A stretch of DNA of 64,000 nt from assembly GCA_913778205.1 (NCBI GenBank), contig CAJYUW010000056.1:25286-89285 (forward strand). Reading direction: 5' to 3'. Source of the stretch: an uncultured Curtobacterium sp. Lineage in GTDB: Bacteria; Actinomycetota; Actinomycetes; Actinomycetales; Microbacteriaceae. A model generated the notes under the pieces. It worked only from the letters and a program-made list of their open reading frames with translations. It was not told the DNA's origin and made no database searches. Shown here piece after piece: positions 43,885 through 51,701 of this stretch (position 1 is the first letter of the stretch; each line of letters opens with the position of its first letter). The position numbers and the translations under genes were made by a program.

Positions 43885-43896
43885 TATCATCGGGGC
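43885..43896 (+). promoter_or_regulatory. leaderless -10 element of DUF3644 gene
   Basis: TATCAT ends 6 nt before the ATG at 43897, the spacing expected when transcription starts at the start codon; no ribosome binding site is present. Confidence 0.45.
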
Positions 43897-44985
43897 ATGG
43901 CGCGACCCCCACGATGGCAGTCGACACTCGACGCAAGTGTCGAGGAGGCGTGCCTCGCAGTGCGGCTGTACAACGACTCCGCCGAGTCCCGCTCATTTGA
44001 GGGATTCGTCATTCACATGCACTTGGCTTGGCTCTATCTCCTTCATGCCGAATTCTTGCGCGATGATGTCGACTACCGTTACTGGGATGCGCAACGGAAG
44101 AACCGCTTGCTTAAGATCGACGGTGAAGCTAAGCGATGGGAGCTTGAGCGCTCGGTGCGGGAGCGCTGGCCGCTGGCCACGGACCCGGTTCGCGTCAACT
44201 TGAGCCTCTTCATCAAGCTTCGTAACCGGCTTGAGCACCGCCACGCGCACGCCGATGAGGCACTGATGCTCAATCTCGCGGGCCACGCCCACGCTTTGTT
44301 GGTGAATTTTGAAAATGAGCTCACGAGCCAGTTCGGCGACGACTCGTCTCTTGCTCTTCGACTGAGGCTCCCGATCTTCGTCGGAACCTTCAGCCCGCAG
44401 GGAGAGCAAGCCCTACGCCGGTTCCGCAAGACGCTGCCGAAGGATCTTCGGGCTTTCCTCACCGAGTACGAGTCAGGGCTCGAGGAATCGGTGATCAACG
44501 ACGCGCGATACGAATTCCGACTTCGCGCGACGGTGGAGCTCGCGCCGAAGGATCCCGACGCCGTCGCCGTGCAGTTCACCCACTACTCGGACATGACGGA
44601 AGCAGAACGCGAGGCCGTCGAGGAGATGGGTCGCCGCGGACAGGTGATCGTTCGCGATCGAAAGCAACCTGTGTCCGGGCTTGGAAGGGTTATGCCGAAG
44701 CCTGCCTCCGCCATGATCCAGGACGGCATCCCGTTCGTCTTCAATCTCAATCACTTCGCCGCAGCCTGGCGGAGGCTGAAAGTGCGCCCCCCGGCCGGAG
44801 ACGCGGATCCGCATCGAACGAACCCCGACTTCTGCGAGTACGACGAACCTACGAAGTCATACCGATACACGAAGGCCTTCGTGCAGCATCTCATCAGGAG
44901 GTGCGGTACGGCGGAAGGGTTCGAGGCGACGACCGGCATGCCCGCGCGAATACGGAACGAAGAGACACCTGCCGCCGAGGCATGA
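43897..44985 (+). CDS. DUF3644-domain protein
   Basis: A 362-residue protein. The N-terminal third (SVEEACLAVRLYNDSAESRSFEGFVIHMHLAWLYLLHAEFLRDD, then LFIKLRNRLEHRH) is the DUF3644 pattern, a helical domain with a conserved Arg-Asn-x-x-x-H stretch reminiscent of HEPN-type RNA-binding/ribonuclease folds. That resemblance is my inference. The C-terminal half is unassigned. GC content and third-position G/C fall visibly compared with flanking genes, indicating horizontal acquisition. Confidence 0.7.
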   Translation: MARPPRWQSTLDASVEEACLAVRLYNDSAESRSFEGFVIHMHLAWLYLLHAEFLRDDVDYRYWDAQRKNRLLKIDGEAKRWELERSVRERWPLATDPVRVNLSLFIKLRNRLEHRHAHADEALMLNLAGHAHALLVNFENELTSQFGDDSSLALRLRLPIFVGTFSPQGEQALRRFRKTLPKDLRAFLTEYESGLEESVINDARYEFRLRATVELAPKDPDAVAVQFTHYSDMTEAEREAVEEMGRRGQVIVRDRKQPVSGLGRVMPKPASAMIQDGIPFVFNLNHFAAAWRRLKVRPPAGDADPHRTNPDFCEYDEPTKSYRYTKAFVQHLIRRCGTAEGFEATTGMPARIRNEETPAAEA

Positions 44986-45254
44986 CCAAGCTTCGTTTCT
45001 CGAATCCGAAGCCGGGCTTTAGGCGGACCCGCTCCGCGCTGCAGGTCGCAATCTCTGAGACGCTCCGCAGACTCGAATCGACGAATCACGGGCGTTCTGT
45101 CAAAACTCCTCCGGATAGGACTAGGCCATGGCCGACATCCTTCCAGAGAGGCCAAGTCACTACGGGTCAGTAAACAGCCGAATCGAGAGCGCTCCCTCGA
45201 GGTCTTCCGGACGATGAGTGTGAGAACTTCCATCCTGGAAGGCCTCGACCCCGT
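44986..45254. other. non-coding low-GC gap in island
   Basis: About 270 bp between the DUF3644 gene and the end of the DUF2075 helicase gene. No ORF with plausible composition is visible; GC is close to 55-58% and the segment may be recombination debris. Confidence 0.4.
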
Positions 45255-47024
45255 TCACACGAGCCGGCCCGCCACACTCTCACCACCGTCGCTAACTCCT
45301 CGAGCAGATGGGCCAATGATTCTCCGTAAGTGCGCCCGAAGCGGTGGGTCGACCACGTACACATAGGTGCCGAGGATTCCACGCGTCATCAGGACCGAGT
45401 AGACGTTCGTCACGAAGCGGAGGACGTCGCTGTCCGAGTACTCGATCCCGAGCCTCGGGTTGTTCTCGACACCTTTCTTGTCGAAGTAGTTCGATCGATC
45501 GAAGACGACACGCTGCATGTCCTGATCGAATCGCACGTCCGGCCCGATGACGACGCCCGCGTAGTTGAGGTCGTACCCCTGCACGGTGTGGATCGAACCG
45601 ACCTGGTCGACCGCCCTCGGAGAAGTGATCCAGTCAGTCTGCGTCTGATTCCACTGCAGCTGACGACCGTCGATCTCGATGTCGATTGCGGCCGTGTCGT
45701 TCTTGCTCTTCCACTCCCAGGCGTACCCGGCGACGAGACGGGAGAGGCCGACTTCGGCGTCCCGTGCGCGGATCGCGTCGTGCATCTCACCGAGGTCGTC
45801 GAAGAACCGAACCTCGTAGGAGCCGAAGTCTTCACGCGGGCGAGGCGTGTCGCTCAAGAGGGCTCGTGCGAAGGACACGTAGTCGGCTCCACCCTGAACT
45901 CGCATCTGCGTGAAGAGTCTGTACCGGCGATCCGCGGCCGCACTCTCGTCGATGAGCGCCTTCTGCGTCGATCGTGGAAGGTCGGCGGGGCGCACGCTCT
46001 GATGCGAATCGATCAGGAAGATCTGGTGCCGGCTCTGCTTCCGGATCCAATCCGCTTGCGTCAGGTGATCTGCGTCGGCGCCGAACAACTTCTCGTTGAT
46101 CTCCCTGAAGCTCTTGTTTTGCATGCCGGACGCTTGATTGGCGCGGTGATTGAGGCGATGCGCTTCGTCAACGACGAGCAGGTCCCATGGCTCATCGCTC
46201 TTCCCGACCTCGAAAGGAGTCAGCACCATCGCCTTCTCGAGACCGGGAGTCTTCGCGAAGACGCGCTTCAGGGATGCCCGCAGTGCCTGTTGCGGAACGA
46301 CGAGGCCGAGCCGCGAGCCCTCGAGGAGGCGATGGTTGTCCTCGGTGAAGAGGTCGGAGAAGAGCGCGTCGCCCTCGAGGTCATCGAGCCCCTTGCCCTG
46401 GGCGAGGTCTCGGAGCAGCTTGAGCAGGTAGACGGCGACGATGGTCTTGCCGGTACCGGGATCCCCCTGCACGGTGATGGGAACCGTCGCTTGGTGCTCC
46501 CAGTCGTCGAACAGACCCTCGAGGATGTCTTCCATCGCAATCGCCTGGTCTCGGTTCAAGGCCTTGAAGGGTGAGAGCTTGAAGAGCTCCCGGTTCTCGA
46601 TTTCGGGCAGACTGCGAGTGAACACCTGCTGCTCGCGCAGCGCATCGAAGATCTGCTTGAAGGTGTCGCGGTACCTCGCACGGTCGTAATAGTCAGCATC
46701 GACGATGCCCTTGTTGCTGTTCAGCACGGTGAACTTCTCATCAGCGGCGAGCAAGGCGATGAGCTGCGACTCAAGGTCGAGGCACACAGACTTGTTGAAC
46801 GTGTCGTCGAGCACGAGCCGGACCGCCTTCAACGTCTTCCGCTCGGCCGACTCGAGGTGCTGCCGCATCCGCACGGCGGTGTTCAACGTCTCGCCCACGT
46901 ACACCCGCTTACCGTCGTCGAGGATGTACACGACTGGCCAGTTGATGAAGCGACGGTCGTCCGCTTGCCACGATCGCAGGTGCTCAGGGGTGAACGGGAG
47001 GCGTGCGATGTCAAAGCTGGTCAT
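45255..47024 (-). CDS. GIY-YIG endonuclease fused to DUF2075 helicase
   Basis: A 589-residue protein. Residues 30-60 form a GIY-YIG nuclease core (VVYILDDGKRVYVGE, Arg52 in VRMRQH). A Q-motif-like NRDQAIAMEDIL precedes Walker A GDPGTGKT (187-194) and Walker B VVDEAH (284-289). SIHTVQGYDLNYAGVVIGPD and VYSVLMTRGILGTYVYV are the C-terminal SF1 motifs of DUF2075. The start lies inside the end of the MazG-like gene with a 14-nt overlap and GGAG upstream, so translation is coupled. A nuclease-helicase next to a nucleotide hydrolase suggests defence, but this is inference. Confidence 0.85.
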   Translation of the reverse strand: MTSFDIARLPFTPEHLRSWQADDRRFINWPVVYILDDGKRVYVGETLNTAVRMRQHLESAERKTLKAVRLVLDDTFNKSVCLDLESQLIALLAADEKFTVLNSNKGIVDADYYDRARYRDTFKQIFDALREQQVFTRSLPEIENRELFKLSPFKALNRDQAIAMEDILEGLFDDWEHQATVPITVQGDPGTGKTIVAVYLLKLLRDLAQGKGLDDLEGDALFSDLFTEDNHRLLEGSRLGLVVPQQALRASLKRVFAKTPGLEKAMVLTPFEVGKSDEPWDLLVVDEAHRLNHRANQASGMQNKSFREINEKLFGADADHLTQADWIRKQSRHQIFLIDSHQSVRPADLPRSTQKALIDESAAADRRYRLFTQMRVQGGADYVSFARALLSDTPRPREDFGSYEVRFFDDLGEMHDAIRARDAEVGLSRLVAGYAWEWKSKNDTAAIDIEIDGRQLQWNQTQTDWITSPRAVDQVGSIHTVQGYDLNYAGVVIGPDVRFDQDMQRVVFDRSNYFDKKGVENNPRLGIEYSDSDVLRFVTNVYSVLMTRGILGTYVYVVDPPLRAHLRRIIGPSARGVSDGGESVAGRLV

Positions 47025-47331
47025 ACTTGGTGCTCCGCCCTCGCGCCCGTTCCACCGGGTACTTGGCCTTCGTGATCGCGAGCTTCTCGCGAATCAGGGT
47101 CTCGGGCGTCGTCCCGAGGCTATCGGCGAGGAGGAAGCAATAGGTGAGCACGTCAGCGAGCTCACCTCGCACTCGAGAGTCGTCAGCCTCGGCGTTCCAC
47201 TGGAAACACTCCAACAACTCCGCTGCCTCGATCGAGATGCTCTTGGCAAGGTTCTCCTGGGTGTGGAACTGCGCCCATTCACGCTCCGTGACGAAAGCCC
47301 GTAGCTCATCGCGCAGCCCCTCATCCGCCAT
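47011..47331 (-). CDS. MazG-like nucleotide pyrophosphohydrolase
   Basis: A 106-residue all-helical protein with the Mg-binding motif E35xxE38 (SIEAAELLECFQW) and E57xxD60 (GELADVLTYCFLL), the MazG/dCTPase pattern. It would hydrolyse a (d)NTP to the monophosphate and pyrophosphate. It is the first gene of a two-gene unit, overlapping the GIY-YIG/DUF2075 helicase by 14 nt. Confidence 0.88.
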   Translation of the reverse strand: MADEGLRDELRAFVTEREWAQFHTQENLAKSISIEAAELLECFQWNAEADDSRVRGELADVLTYCFLLADSLGTTPETLIREKLAITKAKYPVERARGRSTKYDQL

Positions 47332-47423
47332 GCTCCGACGCTAGCAGCACGCTGGCGCCGGCTGCCCGGCTGGTGAAGGCGCCGAACATGCCGCCGTAGC
47401 CGTCGGGCCCACCTCGCTCACGG

Positions 47424-47972
47424 TCACCGCGTGAGCTGATCATCGATCCGCCACCGACCGCGTAAGAGCGGCAACGCATCGTCCCGCGTCACGTACCCGC
47501 GCAGCGCACCTCCAGCGAGCGCCCGCAAGGCCTGCCGCTCGAACGCGTGTGCCAGCGCCGGCACGAGGTCGTCGTCGGCCGCGAAGCCGAAGTCCTCATC
47601 CTCCCAGATCGCGCTCCCCGCCCGCGCGTAGCCGAGCATCGCGAACAGCCGCCGCACGGGCGTCTTCGGCCGGATCCACTCGTCGTGGCCGGCGATCCGG
47701 TCGACACCGACCTTCCGCACGCCACTGACCCGGTACTCATCGGCGACGAACGTCGGCGAGACGTCCGCGGTGCGTGCGGCGACGAGCCCGGCAGCGACCT
47801 CGCGCGGCATCCGGTGCAGCGTCGGCTGGTCCGCCTCCCGCAGCTCAACCCGCGGTGTCGGCACCTTCGGTCCCATCCGCATCGGAGGGCGTCGCCTGGC
47901 GACACAACGCTGCCAGGCCGTACCGGCGTACTCCTCGCCCTCGAAGTGCCGGTACCGCCCGAGTCCGAGCAT
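47424..47972 (-). pseudogene. McrC N-terminal fragment (truncated restriction component)
   Basis: The translation contains WIRPKTPVRRLFAMLGYA, then DDDLVPALAHAFERQALRALAGGALRGY, and ends LPLLRGRWRIDDQLTR, which is the middle of McrC-family proteins. The frame then stops, so the C-terminal PD-(D/E)XK nuclease half is missing, and no mcrB AAA+ GTPase gene is nearby. The functional start was perhaps ATG 47882. A remnant of a 5-methylcytosine-dependent McrBC system. Confidence 0.7.
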
Positions 47973-48139
47973 CGCGCCCTGCCGGTGAAGATCACCGAGG
48001 GGCCGGGTGAGTCAGCGACGCGGTGATGGCGAGCGGATGGACACCCGCCCCGGCCGTGGTGGGACCTCCCCTTCGAGCCGCCACCACCCGGATGTCAGGG
48101 GTGATGTTGCTTCGAGCGTCAGTGCCGCCGCCCCCGAAC

Positions 48140-48160
48140 GGGTGATCGACTTGATCACCC
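48140..48160. promoter_or_regulatory. 8-bp perfect dyad upstream of exonuclease gene
   Basis: GGGTGATC-GACTT-GATCACCC, about 60 nt before the first gene of the exonuclease/NERD/SNF2 set. It could be an operator for this unit. The surrounding 48,000-48,221 has no other gene. Confidence 0.45.
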
Positions 48161-48221
48161 TCTGTCGTGAGGATGGTTCAGGCGTTGATGATCAGCGACG
48201 TCGACGAATCGAGGGGACAGG

Positions 48222-49502
48222 ATGCACAACGGTTACGCGGTGATCGACTTCGAGACCACGGGGTTCTCACCGGCCCAGGGCCACCGCATCATCGAGATCG
48301 GACTCGTCCATGTGTCGCCAACCGGCACGATCGAGCGCACCTTCGAGACTCTGCTGCACCCGAACCGCGACCTCGGTCCCGTGCACGTTCACCAGATCCA
48401 TGGACGTGACGTGGAGAGCGCTCCGACCTTCGCCGACATCGCCGGCACGCTCGTCGACCTGCTTCGCGGCCGGGTTCTGGTCGCGCACAACGCCCGCTTC
48501 GAGACGGCGTTCCTCGCTGCTGAGCTCGCTCGCCTCGGGCTCGTCTCGCCGATCGGCCCCGAGGACGCACTGTGCACCATGCGGCTCGCCGCGACGTTCC
48601 TCCCCGGCTCGGGCCGGAAACTCGCCGACTGCTGCAGTGCGTACGACATCGAACTCGTGAACGCCCACGAAGCGTTGGCCGACGCGCATGCGACGGCGCT
48701 CCTCCTCGGCGCGTACCTCGACAGCAGTCCGAGCAACACCGGCTTCTGGCACAGCTGGGGCGCGGCCAGCAGCGCACTCGTCTGGCCGGAAACGACCGGG
48801 ACGTCGTCAACGGCGGCCTGGCTCGCACGGCAGCGGTCTGCTGAGCCGCAAGCGCCGACCGTTCTCGACCGTGCAACGGATCGTCTTGCGCAGCAGGATG
48901 ACGACGTCGCGGTTCAGCAGTACCTCGGCATGCTCGACGAGGCCCTCGCCGACGGGCTGCTGTCCGTCCACGAGACCGACGACCTCGCGTCGCTCGCCCG
49001 TGAACTCGACCTCGACGAGCAGCGTCGCGGGATGCTGCACGCGCAGTACTTCGGCGATCTCGTCTCTGCTGCCTGGGCTGATGCAGTGCTCACGCCCGAC
49101 GAGCAACGGGAGATCGTCACCGTCGCGACCCTGCTCGACATCGAGCAGGCCCTCGTCGAGAGCGCACTGGCGAGCCCGCAGCCGTCCGCGAAGAATGAAA
49201 CAGTCGATGGCCCCACTGCAGGACAGGACGAGGACGCTGCGCCGGACATCCACCTCGACGCGTCGAGCCTGGTCGTCCTCACCGGCGAGATGCGGCGACC
49301 CCGCGACGCGATCGAGGCCGATCTGGCTGCGCTCGGCATCCCGACCGCCCGTGCTGTCACGAAGAAGACGACGCTCGTCATCGCGGCCGACGTCAGCAGT
49401 CTGTCCGGCAAGGCGAAGAAGGCGAAGCAGTACGGGATCCCCATCGCGAGCGAGGACGCCCTCGAAGCCGCGTTGGCGACGCCGATGAGCGTCGCACCGT
49501 GA
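48222..49502 (+). CDS. DEDDh 3'-5' exonuclease with TerB-like and BRCT domains
   Basis: A 426-residue protein. Residues 1-170 are a DnaQ-type exonuclease: motif I DFET (Asp9, Glu11), motif II HNARFE (Glu94 where Asp is usual) and motif III HEALADA (His149, Asp154). Residues about 231-310 (YLGMLDEALADGLLSVHE, AAWADAVLTPDEQREIV) repeat the acidic helical pattern of TerB-like domains. Residues 348-420 are a BRCT domain (LTGEMRRPRDAIEADLAALG). ATG with GAGGGGACAGG upstream. First gene of a co-directional set with a NERD helicase 10 nt downstream. Confidence 0.85.
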   Translation: MHNGYAVIDFETTGFSPAQGHRIIEIGLVHVSPTGTIERTFETLLHPNRDLGPVHVHQIHGRDVESAPTFADIAGTLVDLLRGRVLVAHNARFETAFLAAELARLGLVSPIGPEDALCTMRLAATFLPGSGRKLADCCSAYDIELVNAHEALADAHATALLLGAYLDSSPSNTGFWHSWGAASSALVWPETTGTSSTAAWLARQRSAEPQAPTVLDRATDRLAQQDDDVAVQQYLGMLDEALADGLLSVHETDDLASLARELDLDEQRRGMLHAQYFGDLVSAAWADAVLTPDEQREIVTVATLLDIEQALVESALASPQPSAKNETVDGPTAGQDEDAAPDIHLDASSLVVLTGEMRRPRDAIEADLAALGIPTARAVTKKTTLVIAADVSSLSGKAKKAKQYGIPIASEDALEAALATPMSVAP

Positions 49503-49512
49503 GCGGAGCACG

Positions 49513-51615
49513 ATGACGCTCGCAGGCGAGTCCGCGGGCGTCGAAGCACGACGCTCCCGCGACCGTGCCGAGCAGCACCGCCGCCAGGCCGACGCCGAGG
49601 ACGCGCGGGCCTCTCGCTTCGAGATCGCGCACCGCACCGAAGCCGAGACCGCCCGACTCCTCGCTCCGCTCGCCGGGATCGGCTACCACCTGCTCGCCGA
49701 CCGCGCCTGGCCAGGGAGCACGACCGCGAACGTCGACATGGTCGTCGTCGGAGCTTCCGGGGTCTTCATCATCGACACGAAGGCTTGGCGCGAAGTCGCG
49801 ATCGACGGCGACCGCATCGCCCGCGGCCAGGAGGACGTCACCGACGAGGTCGCAGTCCTCGCGGACCTTGCATGGAACACGGAGGCCTCCCTCGCCGAGG
49901 TGGGTCTCGTACCCGGCGAGGTCCACGCCGTCGTCGCCCTCGCCGGCCAGAAGCGCATGCAGGCGCGCGTCTCCTCCGTCGATGTCGTCGGCACGCATGA
50001 CCTCATCGGCCACATCACGAAGCCCGGTGCACGTCTCTCCGTGAGCCGCGTCGACGAGGTGCTCGCCGCCATCCTCAGACACTTCCCCGTCCTCGGCGCG
50101 GCGCCAGCTGCGCCACCGCAGATCGTCATCCCGGCACCTGTCATCCCACGCGGCCAGCTGCCCGACGTGGCCGCTGTCGATCAGGACGAGCTGCGCAGCC
50201 AGCTCCTCGACGGGGTGCTCGAGGCCCCGATCGAAGCGTGGATGGCCTCGCTCGACCCGGCGCAGGCGAAGCTCGTCCGCCGCAGCTTCAACGGCCCGGC
50301 ACGCATCCGCGGCGCCGCCGGCACCGGCAAGACCGTGGTCGGCCTGCACCGCGCCGCCTACCTCGCGCGCGCCACCGGTGGCCGCGTCCTCTTCACCACC
50401 TACATCCGGACCCTCCCTGCGGTCCTCGAGTCGCTGCTCGAGCGACTCGCGCCCGACATGGTCGGTCGCGTCCACTTCGTCAACGTCGACGCGTTCGCGA
50501 ACCAACTCCTGAAGGCTCGCGGCATCACCTTCGATCTGGACGCCCTGGAGGCCCGGCGTGCGTTCTCGACGGCATGGAACGCGGTCAGCGCCTCCGGTCC
50601 GCTCAAGGCGGCCCGCTTCACGCGCCGCTACTGGGAGGAGGAGATCGCCTCCGTCATCAAGGGGCGCGGGCTGACCGACTTCGACCAGTACGCCGAGCTG
50701 GCACGTGTCGGTAGACGGCACGCGTTGCCGGTCGAGGCGCGGCAGGCGGTGTGGGACCTCTACGAGCGCTACACGAGCGAGCTGCGCTCCCGCGGCGTCA
50801 GCGACTTCCAGGACGTCGTCCTGCTGGCGCGGGACGCGGTCCGCGCGGCTCCGCTCGACGACTACGCCGCGGTGATCGTGGACGAGGCGCAAGATCTCTC
50901 GTGCGCGATGGTGTCGCTCCTGCACGCGCTCGTCGGCGATCGGCCCGACGGCCTGACGCTCATCGGGGACGGCCAGCAGACGATCTACCCCGGCGGCTAC
51001 ACGCTGAGCGAGGTCGGGATCAGCCTCGCCGGCCGCGGCGTCGTCCTCGACGTGAACCACCGGAACACCGCGGAGATCCTCGAGTTCGCCAAGCAGATGG
51101 TCGCGGACGACCAGTACGTCGACATCGAGGGGGTGGACGGAGCGGGCGATGCGGTCTCCGCGGTGACGCGTTCCGGCGAGCGACCCGCGGTGCACTCCTT
51201 CGCGAGTCGCTCCGACCACGATGCCGCACTCGTCGCGCGGATCGAACAGGTGCTCCGACTCGTCGGCACCGGCCACGGCGACATCGGCGTCCTCACGGCC
51301 ACGAACCCGCAGGCGGACAAGGTGATGGCGCTCCTACGCACCGCCGGCATCCCGACGGTCGCGCTGACGGACTACGCCGGCAAGAGCTCTGACCAGATCC
51401 GCGTCGGGACGATCAAGCGTGCGAAGGGGCTCGAGTTCAAGCAGGTGCTCCTGCCGCACGTGCCGGCCGCGCTCCTTGCCGACGCTCCCCCGACCGACTC
51501 GGTCGCGGATCGCGAGCGCCGGGAACTCGACCGCCGCGAGCTCTACGTCGGGATGACCCGAGCGCGTGACGGCCTGTGGGTCGGCACACTCGGCGACGCA
51601 CGGACCACAAGCTGA
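49513..51615 (+). CDS. NERD nuclease-related domain fused to UvrD/Rep-like helicase
   Basis: A 700-residue protein. A helical N-terminus is followed by a NERD domain (about 40-170): NVDMVVVGASGVFIIDTKAW places Asp75, Asp88 and Lys90 as the PD-(D/E)XK-like core. The rest is a superfamily 1A helicase: Walker A GAAGTGKT near 267-274, VDEAQDLS near 457, KRAKGLEFKQVLLPHV near 640 and ELYVGMTRARDGLW near 680. It begins 10 nt after the exonuclease gene with GGAG upstream, so the two are surely co-translated. Confidence 0.88.
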   Translation: MTLAGESAGVEARRSRDRAEQHRRQADAEDARASRFEIAHRTEAETARLLAPLAGIGYHLLADRAWPGSTTANVDMVVVGASGVFIIDTKAWREVAIDGDRIARGQEDVTDEVAVLADLAWNTEASLAEVGLVPGEVHAVVALAGQKRMQARVSSVDVVGTHDLIGHITKPGARLSVSRVDEVLAAILRHFPVLGAAPAAPPQIVIPAPVIPRGQLPDVAAVDQDELRSQLLDGVLEAPIEAWMASLDPAQAKLVRRSFNGPARIRGAAGTGKTVVGLHRAAYLARATGGRVLFTTYIRTLPAVLESLLERLAPDMVGRVHFVNVDAFANQLLKARGITFDLDALEARRAFSTAWNAVSASGPLKAARFTRRYWEEEIASVIKGRGLTDFDQYAELARVGRRHALPVEARQAVWDLYERYTSELRSRGVSDFQDVVLLARDAVRAAPLDDYAAVIVDEAQDLSCAMVSLLHALVGDRPDGLTLIGDGQQTIYPGGYTLSEVGISLAGRGVVLDVNHRNTAEILEFAKQMVADDQYVDIEGVDGAGDAVSAVTRSGERPAVHSFASRSDHDAALVARIEQVLRLVGTGHGDIGVLTATNPQADKVMALLRTAGIPTVALTDYAGKSSDQIRVGTIKRAKGLEFKQVLLPHVPAALLADAPPTDSVADRERRELDRRELYVGMTRARDGLWVGTLGDARTTS

Positions 51616-51701
51616 CGCCCGCGCTGCGGACGCCGACCGCGCCGGGCACCGCGGCAGTGGCAGGATGACCCCTGACCCTTCCTCACAACTCCGGGAGCAC
51701 G

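Noticed and set aside
44901..45173. 90-codon ORF after the DUF3644 gene
   Set aside because: It begins inside the DUF3644 gene, shows no ribosome binding site and has no recognisable composition or domain.
48007..48243. 78-codon plus-strand ORF before the exonuclease
   Set aside because: Low-complexity composition and overlap with the operator-like dyad and the exonuclease start; no ribosome binding site.
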